Below, piece after piece: positions 8,635 through 17,869 of a DNA stretch of 60,124 nt (within the stretch, counting starts at the first letter, position 1; every line of letters starts with the position of its first letter). The translations under genes were made by a program, and so were the position numbers. The stretch is from Paraglaciecola polaris LMG 21857. GTDB taxonomy: Bacteria > Pseudomonadota > Gammaproteobacteria > Enterobacterales > Alteromonadaceae. Under the pieces are notes generated by a model, which saw nothing but the letters and a program-made list of their open reading frames with translations, ran no database searches and was not told the DNA's origin. The DNA lies in NCBI RefSeq assembly GCF_000315055.1, contig NZ_BAER01000093.1, positions 1 through 60,124 of the forward strand, written 5' to 3'.

Positions 8635-10276
8635 GCGTATTACTTTAGCCAGTCTTTTGCTGGTGTTGGTCGCCTGTCAGTCGAAACATGATACTCAGCA
8701 TTATGAAAAGTCCTTGGATGATGCTATTGCCGATACGAAGCAGCCGGTTAGCCCCAAAAAACTAGGTGTACCGGCGCTACCTGATGCGGTTCATCAAACC
8801 TTGATGCCAAAATCTGAGCAGGCCGATAAAGCCCTTTTTGGTGAGCCAAAATACGATATTAATGCCCAGCAGATCGATGCCGTTAGCTTTTTCGCCGGGA
8901 TCGTAGAAGACACGCCTTTTAGTGTAGCGATTCACCCTTCGGTTTCAGGCATGATTACCTTGAACTTAAAGCAAGTCACACTGGAGCAAATCTTTGACAT
9001 AGTGACTGAAATTTACGGTTACGATGTACAGCGTAGACAGAACATTTACCGCATTTATCCATCGGGTATGCGCACGGAGACCTTCGCGGTTAACTATTTA
9101 TTGATGAAGCGTGATGGCGCTACTCAAACGAGTATTACCTCTGGTGGTGTTTCTCAGTCTCAGGGTAGCAGCAGCCAAAGTAACGCGCAAAACAATTTCA
9201 GCGGTAATTCGTCATCAAGCGGTGGTAATTCCAATAGCTTGAATTCTGGTAGCAATGGTAATGGCACCAGTATTTCAACCAGTACCGAAACCGATTTTTG
9301 GAAAGATCTATTGGCTTCGTTACAAGTCATGGTAGGTGCTGAGGACGGACGCAGCGTGATGGTTATGCCCCAAGCCGGGCTGGTTACTGTCAGAGCTATG
9401 CCGAATGAAATTCGCTCTGTGAAAGAGTTTTTGGCTATTTCAGAGGAGCATGTACAGCGTCAGGTGATCTTAGAAGCGCGTATTCTTGAGGTGTCGTTAA
9501 GCGACGGTTATCAACAGGGTATTAATTGGACTGAAGTGCTGGCAAACAGTGGCAGTACCGATTTTCAATTTTCGTCCACAGCGGGCAACTTAGGTGATGC
9601 AATCTCGGCATCACTGGGCGGTATCACTAGCTTGTCTTTTATTAATAAAGATTTTAGTGGTGTCCTTAATTTGCTGCAAACTCAGGGTAATGTGCAAGTG
9701 TTGTCTAGCCCTAGGGTAACGGCAATAAACAACCAAAAAGCGGTGATTAAAGTAGGTGATGATGAATATTTTGTCACCGACGTATCAAGTCAAAGCACAG
9801 TGACCGCCGCGACCAGTTCGACCACACCCAACATTGAACTCACGCCGTTTTTCTCGGGTATCGCCCTTGATGTGACACCACAAATAGATGCCCAAGGTGG
9901 TGTGTTATTGCATGTTCACCCTTCAGTGATTGAAACTGAAGAGCAAGAAAAAGTAGTAACCTTAAATGAAGAACAGTTTGTATTGCCCCTAGCCGCGAGC
10001 AATATTCGTGAATCTGACACCATCATTCATGCTCGCTCCGGTGAAATCGTGGTGATTGGCGGCTTAATGCAATCAATCATCTCTGAAACGGAATCTAAAA
10101 CTCCTTTATTGGGTGATATCCCCTTTTTGGGCAATTTATTCAAAAATCGCCAGGAAACGGAAACCAAAAAAGAATTGGTTATTTTGCTAAGACCAACCGT
10201 GGTTGGAGCTGATACTTGGCGCCAGCAATTGATCCGCAGCCGTAATCAAATGGCTGACTGGCTACACGTGGAATAA
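8615..10276 (+). CDS. mshL: MSHA secretin MshL, lipoprotein
   Basis: Outer-membrane secretin through which the pilus leaves the cell. 553 residues. The signal sequence ends in a lipobox-like LLVLVAC with C21, so it is probably lipidated. N-domains span about 60-165 (SGMITLNLKQVTLEQIFDIV). The C-terminal secretin domain carries VQVLSSPRVTAINNQKAVIKVGD and IVVIGGLMQSIISETESKTPLLGDIPFLGNLFK, the strongly conserved gate and signature blocks. Residues about 171-223 are a Ser/Asn/Gly-rich low-complexity insert between N-domains and secretin core. The first codon may be ATG at 8615, 8621 or 8624; it overlaps mshK by up to 20 bases. Confidence 0.93.
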   Translation: MHMMDFKRITLASLLLVLVACQSKHDTQHYEKSLDDAIADTKQPVSPKKLGVPALPDAVHQTLMPKSEQADKALFGEPKYDINAQQIDAVSFFAGIVEDTPFSVAIHPSVSGMITLNLKQVTLEQIFDIVTEIYGYDVQRRQNIYRIYPSGMRTETFAVNYLLMKRDGATQTSITSGGVSQSQGSSSQSNAQNNFSGNSSSSGGNSNSLNSGSNGNGTSISTSTETDFWKDLLASLQVMVGAEDGRSVMVMPQAGLVTVRAMPNEIRSVKEFLAISEEHVQRQVILEARILEVSLSDGYQQGINWTEVLANSGSTDFQFSSTAGNLGDAISASLGGITSLSFINKDFSGVLNLLQTQGNVQVLSSPRVTAINNQKAVIKVGDDEYFVTDVSSQSTVTAATSSTTPNIELTPFFSGIALDVTPQIDAQGGVLLHVHPSVIETEEQEKVVTLNEEQFVLPLAASNIRESDTIIHARSGEIVVIGGLMQSIISETESKTPLLGDIPFLGNLFKNRQETETKKELVILLRPTVVGADTWRQQLIRSRNQMADWLHVE

Positions 10277-10280
10277 CGCA

Positions 10281-11189
10281 ATGTATTTATACCACTACGG
10301 TATAAAGGAGCTGCCTTTTACCCTTACCCCGAATACTAGCTACTTCTTTGGCTTGCCTAGCCATAAAGAAGCTATAGCTGTATTGCTGACTGCTATTAAA
10401 ACTGGCGAGGGGTTTATAAAGGTCACAGGTGAGGTCGGTACGGGTAAAACCCTGATCTGCCGAAAGCTGCTCAATGAATTACCCGCACCTTTTGTCGCGG
10501 CTTATATTCCCAACCCGTACTTAACGCCGAGTGAGTTGCGTCGTTCCGTCGCCGCCGAGCTTAACGTGACGTTAAGCAGCAATGCCGATCAGCAAGAATT
10601 TACCCAGCGCATTCAGCAGCGCCTCATTGAAATTAATCAGCAGAATCGTGGTGTGGTGTTGATCATCGATGAAGCCCAAGCCTTACCCGTCGAAAGTATT
10701 GAAGCACTGCGCCTGATCACGAATTTAGAGACTGAATCTCGCAAGCTATTGCAAGTCGTGCTGTTTGGTCAACCAGAGTTAGACGATAAACTCGCATTAC
10801 CTGAACTTCGTCAGCTTAAACAACGGGTTACTTTCTCTTATGCCCTGAAGTTAATGAACGCAGATCAGCTATTTCAATACGTGCGTCATCGCATGTCCGT
10901 TGCTGGGTATCGTGGCGGCGATATTTTTTCTCGTCGTGGGTGTAAATTATTATTTAAGGCCAGTAAAGGCACCCCACGCATAGTCAATGTGTTATGTCAC
11001 AAAGCGTTGATGTTGGCTTACGGCGAGGGCAAGCAACAAGTGGAAATAAATCATATTAAATTGGCCATTAAGGATACTGAAGCGGCATATAAAAGCCAGA
11101 TCAGTGCTCGACGAATTTTCTTTAGCCTAATTGTGGTAAGTGCAGTGTTATTGTCTGCCTATCTTGCATATCAGAGGTTTGCACTATGA
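10281..11189 (+). CDS. mshM: MSHA biogenesis ATPase MshM (ExeA-like AAA)
   Basis: 302-residue AAA ATPase of the GspA/ExeA type. Opening MYLYHYGIKELPFTLTPNTSY is typical. Walker A GEVGTGKT at 50-57, Walker B GVVLIIDEA at 124-132, sensor/arginine region GQPELDDKLALPELRQLKQR near 170-185. A C-terminal membrane helix (about 278-298, FFSLIVVSAVLLSAYLAY) anchors it. In ExeAB systems such proteins insert or position the secretin; the neighbour mshL fits that. Overlaps mshN by ATGA. Confidence 0.9.
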   Translation: MYLYHYGIKELPFTLTPNTSYFFGLPSHKEAIAVLLTAIKTGEGFIKVTGEVGTGKTLICRKLLNELPAPFVAAYIPNPYLTPSELRRSVAAELNVTLSSNADQQEFTQRIQQRLIEINQQNRGVVLIIDEAQALPVESIEALRLITNLETESRKLLQVVLFGQPELDDKLALPELRQLKQRVTFSYALKLMNADQLFQYVRHRMSVAGYRGGDIFSRRGCKLLFKASKGTPRIVNVLCHKALMLAYGEGKQQVEINHIKLAIKDTEAAYKSQISARRIFFSLIVVSAVLLSAYLAYQRFAL

Positions 11190-12289
11190 GTGTGGTGAAC
11201 AAAATGCTGCAAGATCTTGAAGCCAGGCAAGATTCGCCAGAGGTGGGAAGCGCTGATTATCAGCCGCCAAAGCGTAATATGACAAAACTGCTCTGGTTAG
11301 CTGTGCTTTTGGTTATTGTTTTATTCGTCGCTGGTGGTGGTTATTATTGGTCTGTTGTGGTCGCCAGTCGCACAAATCAAAGTGGCTCACAACAGATGGA
11401 AAGTGGTGCCTTAGGCGATATAGCGGCTCCTGAATCAACGACAGCAAATCAGCCTGAATTGGCTGACGCAGTCGAGCAAAAAATGCGCTGGATTGAAGCG
11501 CCAAACACTGAATTAAAAAATGCCGCAAACGGACGGGAAATAGCCACTGCCCAGAGCGATACAGAGGTCACGATTGCGGTGGATGTTGCGCCATTAAGCT
11601 CAGGAACTTCAATCGCCACGGCTGAAGTGACACACGCTGGCACAAGCAATATGCCTACAGCGGATAACGGCACTCTAGCTAAGGCGACTTTCAGTAAGCA
11701 GACAAATCGCACCGATAATATCCAGGCGGGCTTAAAGCAAAGCATTAATCAAGCACTAAGGGAGGGAAAAACCTTAACGGCCATAGATGGTTTGCAAAAA
11801 TTGCTCAGTAGCGAACCGGAAAACCTACGGGTTCGCAAAAAACTAGCCGCATTATTATTTGCCGAAAACCGCATGGCAGAAGCACAAGCATTGCTCACGG
11901 AAGGCCTAACCGACGCCCCTCAACAACACGACTTACGTTTGATGTTAGCGCGCTTATTTACCCAACAAAACAGCCCCGAAAAAGCCCTGTCATTATTGTT
12001 AGAGGTCTCGCCCTCATTGACACTGCACAGTGATATTTATGCCTATCGTGGTGCATTAGCACAGCGCACAGCAAGTTACGCACAGGCGCAACAGGATTAT
12101 CAAAAGTTGGTCAATGCCGAGCCCGAAAAGGCGAAATGGTGGTTAGGATTAGGCATTGCCCAAGAAAGCCTAGGACAGAACAGTCAAGCGTTAGCGAGCT
12201 ACCACAAAGCGGATAACGAACAGCAGTTGTCACCTGAAGTGATTACCTTTGTACGTCAAAGGTTGAATGATTTAGTTGGGATAGAATGA
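11186..12289 (+). CDS. mshN: MSHA biogenesis protein MshN (TPR)
   Basis: 367 residues. Cytoplasmic start MSVVNKMLQDLEAR is the MshN/GspB-like signature. One membrane helix at about 32-55 (LLWLAVLLVIVLFVAGGGYYW), a Thr/Ala/Ser-rich linker (about 60-185), then tetratricopeptide repeats (about 190-360, e.g. AQALLTEGLTDAPQQHDLRLMLARLF). Probably a periplasmic scaffold partner of MshM and the secretin. ATGA overlaps on both sides couple it to mshM and mshE. Confidence 0.88.
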   Translation: MSVVNKMLQDLEARQDSPEVGSADYQPPKRNMTKLLWLAVLLVIVLFVAGGGYYWSVVVASRTNQSGSQQMESGALGDIAAPESTTANQPELADAVEQKMRWIEAPNTELKNAANGREIATAQSDTEVTIAVDVAPLSSGTSIATAEVTHAGTSNMPTADNGTLAKATFSKQTNRTDNIQAGLKQSINQALREGKTLTAIDGLQKLLSSEPENLRVRKKLAALLFAENRMAEAQALLTEGLTDAPQQHDLRLMLARLFTQQNSPEKALSLLLEVSPSLTLHSDIYAYRGALAQRTASYAQAQQDYQKLVNAEPEKAKWWLGLGIAQESLGQNSQALASYHKADNEQQLSPEVITFVRQRLNDLVGIE

Positions 12290-14172
12290 AGCCAAAAACA
12301 AAAATTCGCTTAGGAGACCTGCTCGTTCAAGAAGGGATCATAAGCGAAGAACAGCTTATGCAAACCTTGTCGGCGCAAAAACAAAGCGGCCGCAAGCTTG
12401 GTCATATGTTGATTGAGCTAGGATTTGTATCAGAAAACCAATTGCTTACCTTTCTCTCACAGCATTTAGGTGTCCCTCTGATTGATATCAGCCAATACCA
12501 AGTGTCGGTAGAGGCGGTATTATTATTACCTGAAGTGCAAGCGCGGCGCTACCGTGCCTTGGTGCTTGAAGATAAAGGTGACCATCTACTGGTGGCTATG
12601 AGCGATCCTGCTGATTTGGCTGCTCTTGATATTTTATCTGGGGTGCTGCCTAAGCGGGTTAAAGTCGCAGTGGTTAGTGATGCCCAGTTATTTCAGGCTT
12701 ATGACCGTTTCTATCGACGCACCGAAGATATTGCGTCGTTTGCTCAAGAACTGGCAGAAGAATACCAAGATGATGAGGAATTCGATTTCGACACAGGTGT
12801 CGACAACGAGCAAGACACTGCCGTCGCACGTTTATTGCAATCGATTTTTGAAGACGCCTTGCAAACCAAAGCATCAGACATCCATATTGAGCCAGACAAT
12901 GACATGCTGCGCATTCGTTTGCGGGTAGATGGGGTGTTGCAAGAAAACATCATCAAAGAAAAGAATATTGCCTCTGCCTTGGTGTTACGTTTAAAACTGA
13001 TGTCTGGTTTGGATATTTCTGAGAAACGTCTGCCGCAGGATGGACGCACCAATATGCGTATCAAAGGTCACTCCATCGATGTACGGGTATCCACCATGCC
13101 GGTGCAAAATGGTGAATCTGTGGTTATGCGTTTACTTGATCAGTCAGCAGGTGTGCTGTCACTTGATCAAACCGGTATGCCTGGGCCGCTTCTTAAACGT
13201 TTTCGAGTCTTACTTAAGCGCCCCCACGGCATGATTTTAGTCACAGGGCCAACTGGGTCAGGTAAAACGACTACCTTGTACGGTGCCTTGAGTGAGCTAA
13301 ATCAGCCATCAACCAAAATTATTACCGTGGAGGATCCGGTGGAATACCGTTTACCACGGATCAATCAGGTGCAAACTAATAATAAAATTGGCTTAAATTT
13401 TTCTAGCATACTGCGTACTACCTTACGTCAAGATCCCGATATCATCATGGTCGGCGAGATGCGCGACCAAGAAACGGCGGAGATAGGCCTGCGGGGCGCA
13501 TTAACCGGTCACCTCGTTCTATCTACCTTGCATACCAATGATGCTGCCAGCAGCGCGGTGCGTTTATTGGATATGGGGGCGCCAGGTTATTTGGTGGCCA
13601 GTTCATTACGCGCCGTTATTGCCCAGCGCTTGGTGCGCAAGGTCTGTGAAAGTTGCAGTGAAACTTATACGCCGACACCAGAAGAAACCCTTTGGTTAAA
13701 GAATATCGATCCGCAAATATCCAATGTTACCTTTAGACGCGGACGAGGGTGCCAGACGTGCAACAACACAGGATACCGCGGTCGAGTGGGGGTTTTTGAA
13801 TTATTAGAAATGACAGAAAGCATGATGAATGCCTTGAAACTAAATGATTCCATTCGGTTTGGTCAAGCGGCTCAGTTGAGTCCTGGTTTTGTGCCATTAG
13901 CAAAAGTGGCATTAACCTATGCCAAAATGGGTATTACCACAGTAGACGAAGTGTTGAAGTTGATCGAGATGGTCGCCGATGAGCGTAGCGAAGCGCCTGA
14001 TATCGAGCAAGAAGAATTGTTCGAACAAGCACAAGAAGGTGCTGACAGCATACAAACTCCTGAGCCGGCAGAGTTACCGGTCACAGAGCAAGCTCAACCC
14101 ACCTCTTCCAGCGATAGCTTTTCCTTTGAACTAGAGCCACGGGATGATAATCCGGGCGGTGGTCATGGCTAA
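12286..14172 (+). CDS. mshE: MSHA pilus extension ATPase MshE with MshEN c-di-GMP-binding domain
   Basis: GspE/PilB-family hexameric ATPase driving pilus extension. The N-terminus holds two 24-residue MshEN motifs, residues 8-31 (starting RLGDLLVQEG) and 37-60 (starting KLGHMLIELG), separated by five residues, the arrangement known to bind cyclic di-GMP in Vibrio cholerae MshE. Walker A GPTGSGKT 321-328, Asp box around E349-D350, Walker B IIMVGEMRD 386-394, and a zinc tetracysteine C454/C457/C489/C492. At 628 residues it is longer than I expect for MshE (about 575); the excess is an acidic, Pro/Ser-rich tail from about 566. It overlaps mshN by ATGA and mshG by eight bases. Confidence 0.95.
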   Translation: MKPKTKIRLGDLLVQEGIISEEQLMQTLSAQKQSGRKLGHMLIELGFVSENQLLTFLSQHLGVPLIDISQYQVSVEAVLLLPEVQARRYRALVLEDKGDHLLVAMSDPADLAALDILSGVLPKRVKVAVVSDAQLFQAYDRFYRRTEDIASFAQELAEEYQDDEEFDFDTGVDNEQDTAVARLLQSIFEDALQTKASDIHIEPDNDMLRIRLRVDGVLQENIIKEKNIASALVLRLKLMSGLDISEKRLPQDGRTNMRIKGHSIDVRVSTMPVQNGESVVMRLLDQSAGVLSLDQTGMPGPLLKRFRVLLKRPHGMILVTGPTGSGKTTTLYGALSELNQPSTKIITVEDPVEYRLPRINQVQTNNKIGLNFSSILRTTLRQDPDIIMVGEMRDQETAEIGLRGALTGHLVLSTLHTNDAASSAVRLLDMGAPGYLVASSLRAVIAQRLVRKVCESCSETYTPTPEETLWLKNIDPQISNVTFRRGRGCQTCNNTGYRGRVGVFELLEMTESMMNALKLNDSIRFGQAAQLSPGFVPLAKVALTYAKMGITTVDEVLKLIEMVADERSEAPDIEQEELFEQAQEGADSIQTPEPAELPVTEQAQPTSSSDSFSFELEPRDDNPGGGHG

Positions 14173-15382
14173 TTTTACCTATACCGCGAGAAACGCCAGT
14201 GGTGAGCTTACGTCGGGTAGTTTAGAAGCGACGGATGCTTCCAGCGTGGCACAAATATTATTAGGGCGAAAATTCACCCCCATTGATATTAAAGAAGCTA
14301 AGGTGAGTGCCGGCAAATCTTTGAATGTTTCGTTTTTTACACCCAACATTCAACTTGAAGATTTAGTGATTTTTTCCCGTCAGATGTTTTCCTTAACCAA
14401 ATCGGGTATTCCGATTATTCGCTCCGTTAAAGGGTTAGCGGAAACATCTAACAGCGAACGTATGACAATGATCCTAAACGATGTATGCGACCAATTGGAG
14501 CGCGGGCGAACTTTGTCTTCAGCCATGCACCGGCATAATAAAGTCTTTGGTCAGTTGTTTGTCAGCATTGTACACGTGGGCGAGAACACGGGTCGGCTAG
14601 ATGAAGCGTTTTTGCAGCTATCTGATTATATGGAGCGGGAACAAGAAACGCGTAAGCAAATTAAAGCGGCTACCCGTTACCCCACGTTTGTCATACTGGC
14701 AGTGGTGGCTGCGTTAGTGATCATGAATATCTATGTGATCCCGGTTTTCGCCAACATGTTCAGTAGTTTTGGCGCAGAGCTACCCTTAATGACGCGTATT
14801 TTATTAGCGACCTCAGACTTCTTTATTACTAAATGGCCTCATCTACTGGTCGGCATCGCGCTGGGGATATTCTTGGTGCGGCACTACATCAATACTCCCC
14901 GGGGGCGCTTTAAATGGGATAGGGCAAAGCTGCGGTTGCCCATAGTGGGCAGTATTTTTGAACGTACACTACTCAGTCGTTTTGCCCGTAGTTTTTCCAT
15001 GATGCTGCGCTCAGGAGTGCCCCTTACCTCGGCGTTAAATTTAGTGGCAGACGCGGTCAGTAATGTCTTTATGGCGGATAGAATTTTGCAAATGCGCAAA
15101 AACATCGAAAAAGGTGAGAGTCTTTCCCGAGTAGCTGGTTCAAGTAAAATGTTTACCCCTTTGGTGCTGCAGATGATCAGTGTTGGGGAAGAAACGGGCC
15201 GGGTAGATGAGTTGCTCGGTGAAGCAGCAGAATTTTACGAACGGGAAGTGGACTACGATCTGAAAAGTCTGACGTCAAAAATTGAACCGATTTTAATTAT
15301 GATTGTGGCTGCCATGGTACTGGTATTAGCACTGGGTATCTTTACCCCTATGTGGAATATGATGGGGGCGATACAGGGCTAA
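14165..15382 (+). CDS. mshG: MSHA inner-membrane platform protein MshG (PilC/GspF family)
   Basis: 405 residues from the ATG at 14165 (MANFTYTARNASGELTSG, the exact family opening); upstream in-frame codons would add a non-family leader. Two T2SSF domains (about 65-190 and 265-390) with the signatures FSRQMFSLTKSGIPI and FARSFSMMLRSGVPLTSAL, and three membrane helices (about 168-190, 217-240, 375-398). It is the polytopic platform that couples the ATPase MshE to pilin insertion. The start overlaps the end of mshE (ATGGCTAA), so the two are coupled. Confidence 0.93.
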   Translation: MANFTYTARNASGELTSGSLEATDASSVAQILLGRKFTPIDIKEAKVSAGKSLNVSFFTPNIQLEDLVIFSRQMFSLTKSGIPIIRSVKGLAETSNSERMTMILNDVCDQLERGRTLSSAMHRHNKVFGQLFVSIVHVGENTGRLDEAFLQLSDYMEREQETRKQIKAATRYPTFVILAVVAALVIMNIYVIPVFANMFSSFGAELPLMTRILLATSDFFITKWPHLLVGIALGIFLVRHYINTPRGRFKWDRAKLRLPIVGSIFERTLLSRFARSFSMMLRSGVPLTSALNLVADAVSNVFMADRILQMRKNIEKGESLSRVAGSSKMFTPLVLQMISVGEETGRVDELLGEAAEFYEREVDYDLKSLTSKIEPILIMIVAAMVLVLALGIFTPMWNMMGAIQG

Positions 15383-15385
15383 ATT

Positions 15386-15898
15386 ATGCGTAGAAATGAA
15401 GCCAGTGACGAACGTGAACGCAGTCTCTTTAGTAATTTAATCGTGGTGGTGGTATTCACCTCGCTTATTTTAGGTTTCATTGTGTATTTTAATGACAGTA
15501 GTCCGAGTGTTCGTAAGGTCGCGTTACAGAATTTAGTGCAGCAGTTTAGCAGCAGCACGCTTAATGCCCATTGGCAGTGGCAAAACGAAGGCCGCCCTAG
15601 CAGCATACTGCTTATTGAATATGACACGCAGGGCAATGAAACTGGGCGACATCCCTTGGCCATGAGTCATTTAGGCTGGCCAAGATTAGCGCCAACCAGC
15701 AAAGGTTGTGGGGTTTTGTGGCGAGATGTGCTGAATACAGAACTCGAGGTAGAAGGATTTAAAATGTATGCCGAATATTATGACGGTGTGCAATTAAGCA
15801 ATAATGCTCTGGCATCCATTTGTCGATATAGATTATCAACAGGGTCTTATTTTGAGTACAAAGTGTATACGGGACAGGTTTCCAAAATCATACGTTAA
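15386..15898 (+). CDS. mshF: MSHA biogenesis protein MshF
   Basis: 170 residues. A basic cytoplasmic N-terminus, one membrane helix at about 15-34 (LIVVVVFTSLILGFIVYF) and a periplasmic domain with two cysteines (CGVLWRDVLNTELEVEG; SICRYRL). Position between mshG and mshB matches MshF of Vibrio and Shewanella. Exact role is not established in the family. Starts three bases after mshG. Confidence 0.8.
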   Translation: MRRNEASDERERSLFSNLIVVVVFTSLILGFIVYFNDSSPSVRKVALQNLVQQFSSSTLNAHWQWQNEGRPSSILLIEYDTQGNETGRHPLAMSHLGWPRLAPTSKGCGVLWRDVLNTELEVEGFKMYAEYYDGVQLSNNALASICRYRLSTGSYFEYKVYTGQVSKIIR

Positions 15899-15916
15899 CC
15901 TAATGGGTAAAAAAAG

Positions 15917-16555
15917 ATGATGAAATTAGCTAAATCGCAACGACAAACATATTCAGCGCAACGTTTTCAAGGCCAGCAAGGGTTTACCCTAATCGAATTG
16001 GTCATTGTGGTGGTTATTTTAGGTTTGTTAGCCGCTACCGCTTTGCCGCGTTTACTCGATGTGACGGAAGAAGCTGAAGATGCCACCGTCGAGGGCGTCG
16101 CGGGCGGTTTCGCTACAGGCGTTGGATTATTGCGCGCCCAGTGGGAAATCGAAGGGCGACCCAAGGAGAACTTTGCTACCAACTTAAGTTTTGTGACCAT
16201 AGATGATATCCGCATTGGAGTTGATAAAGACACGGGTTACCCAACAGGCCAGCTCGATACCGACAGCAGCACCGAGGACACGCAAGTCAGTTTGCTCGAC
16301 TGCGAAAGCATTTTTAATTTGATCATGCAAAGTGCGCCGACCATCTCATCTGATTGGAATCAACGACCCTTTGAAGATCACCGTTATTTCACCCGTCAAA
16401 GTGAAGGTACGGGCTCGGGTGGAAATGACCTTTGTTATTATTATTTAACCCAAACGATAAAAAACGATACCAATGAACCGGTTGACAACACGGCAGGTAA
16501 TGGCTTTATATACGACCCAAGAATAGGGCAAGTAATTGTTTTTAGTAATAATTAG
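15917..16555 (+). CDS. mshB: MSHA minor pilin MshB
   Basis: Type IV prepilin, 212 residues. Prepilin peptidase site GQQG^FTLIELVIVVVILG, with a 22-residue leader that is longer and more basic than usual, and Glu at mature position 5. The N-terminal helix is followed by a globular domain with two cysteines (LLDCESIF; DLCYYYL) that may form the pilin disulfide. Lies between mshF and mshA as in other MSHA loci. A shorter start is possible at the second ATG (15920). Confidence 0.87.
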   Translation: MMKLAKSQRQTYSAQRFQGQQGFTLIELVIVVVILGLLAATALPRLLDVTEEAEDATVEGVAGGFATGVGLLRAQWEIEGRPKENFATNLSFVTIDDIRIGVDKDTGYPTGQLDTDSSTEDTQVSLLDCESIFNLIMQSAPTISSDWNQRPFEDHRYFTRQSEGTGSGGNDLCYYYLTQTIKNDTNEPVDNTAGNGFIYDPRIGQVIVFSNN

Positions 16556-16606
16556 TCAATAATTTGACACACTACCATTTGCTAATGGCTGAGACCAAAA
16601 CCAAGT

Positions 16607-16615
16607 GGTATAACT
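16607..16615 (+). promoter_or_regulatory. Possible extended -10 promoter for mshA
   Basis: TGGTATAAC fits the extended -10 form TGnTATAAT and lies 44 bases before the mshA ATG, in a 103-base gap after mshB. No good -35 is seen at the right distance. A separate promoter for the major pilin would make sense but is inference. Confidence 0.35.
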
Positions 16616-16658
16616 TTATATAGTGCAAAAATGCGATCCAGCAAATCGGAGTGACAAC

Positions 16659-17213
16659 ATGAAACACAGTAAACAACAAAGCGGTTTTACGTTAATTGAA
16701 TTAATCATCGTTATCGTTATTTTAGGTATTTTGGCGGTGACTGCTGCGCCTAAGTTTCTCGATATTCAAGGTGATGCGAGAGCGTCTGTGGTGCGTGGCA
16801 TGGAAGGCGCTATGCAGTCTGCGAGTGACATTATCCATGCAAAATCGCTTTTAGAAGGAAACAATGCATCGAATAATGGCGCTATCACGTTGAAAAATAC
16901 ACAAACTGTACAGACTGACTACGGTTATGCACGCCATGACTGGGATTTAGCATGGGATGAAATGCTAGATGCCAATATTACCGTGCTGAATGATACTGCC
17001 GCTTGTACGGTTGAGTTTTGTGTTGACGAAAGTTTTGATATCACCTCTGATTTACCTACGGGAGTCACTGTAGACGAAGGTAACACCGCTTTGGTTATTT
17101 ATCCTAACGGTACTGCTAAGACCGGGGCATGTTACGCTTATTATACATATGCAGAAGGCGCAACCGCTGAAGGTTCTGTACCTGTTATTGGCAGTATCAC
17201 TAGCGGCTGTTAA
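16659..17213 (+). CDS. mshA: MSHA major pilin MshA
   Basis: Prepilin of 184 residues. I start at ATG 16659 because GGAG lies 7 bases upstream and the leader MKHSKQQSG^FTLIELIIVIVILGIL then has a typical short basic form; an in-frame GTG at 16623 would add 12 residues. Glu5 is present. The segment AAPKFLDIQGDARASVVRGMEGAM is strongly characteristic of MshA. Four cysteines follow (ACTVEFC, GACYAYY, SGC), allowing a disulfide in the globular head. It is the pilus shaft subunit for surface attachment. Confidence 0.93.
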   Translation: MKHSKQQSGFTLIELIIVIVILGILAVTAAPKFLDIQGDARASVVRGMEGAMQSASDIIHAKSLLEGNNASNNGAITLKNTQTVQTDYGYARHDWDLAWDEMLDANITVLNDTAACTVEFCVDESFDITSDLPTGVTVDEGNTALVIYPNGTAKTGACYAYYTYAEGATAEGSVPVIGSITSGC

Positions 17214-17299
17214 GTTGGTGTAATTGGACGACTGTACGTAAAAAACACTAATCTATCTGGTGTTCTGTATCAGCCAAGTCTATTTCTGGAGCAAAGTGA

Positions 17300-17869
17300 A
17301 TGAAAACGTTGCGCGGCAAAGACATTTTAATTGTTAACGCTGTGCAACGTGGCTTCACCCTGATTGAACTAATCGTGGTGATATTGATCATTGGTATTCT
17401 CGCCGTTTCCGCTGCAAGTCGTTTTGATAGTACCGGCTATGCCGAATATAGTTACCAATCGCGCTTGCTTTCTGCTTTGCGAGCCATGCAACAGCGCGCC
17501 ATGCAAGATACCCGAGATAATTACTGTTTCCAGATAAACTTTAATATCGTTAGCCCAGCATTTGGCCCTCCAACCCTTAGTTATCGCAATGATACACAGG
17601 CTGAACATACCGCGACTTGTGCAACGGCAATCAACTATTCAACACCTGAGTTCTTACGTACAAGTAGTGGCGAAATAGCTGCTGATGGCATAAGCATGAT
17701 GACGTTAGATACGGGTAACGGTGTATTTAACTACATGCGTTTTGATAGTTTTGGTCGCCCGATAACGAGTGCGGGAAATTGCCAGGCTACCTGCCGTATT
17801 ACCTTTCAAGGAAGCCAGTCGCCGGCCATCTGTGTGGAAAGTGAAGGGTATATTCATGAATGCTCTTAG
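17300..17869 (+). CDS. mshC: MSHA minor pilin MshC
   Basis: 189-residue prepilin-like protein. Site VQRG^FTLIELIVVILIIGILAVSAASRF with an 18-residue leader; Glu5 present. The region after the helix (SYQSRLLSALRAMQQRAMQDTRDNYC) resembles GspH/FimT minor pilins. GGAG 8 bases before the ATG supports the start. Followed by mshD with a 14-base overlap. Confidence 0.87.
   Translation: MKTLRGKDILIVNAVQRGFTLIELIVVILIIGILAVSAASRFDSTGYAEYSYQSRLLSALRAMQQRAMQDTRDNYCFQINFNIVSPAFGPPTLSYRNDTQAEHTATCATAINYSTPEFLRTSSGEIAADGISMMTLDTGNGVFNYMRFDSFGRPITSAGNCQATCRITFQGSQSPAICVESEGYIHECS

Noticed and set aside
9130-9285. Low-complexity Ser/Asn/Gly stretch in mshL as a possible frameshift or repeat insertion
   Set aside because: The frame stays open and the flanking secretin domains are intact, so it is a linker between domains.
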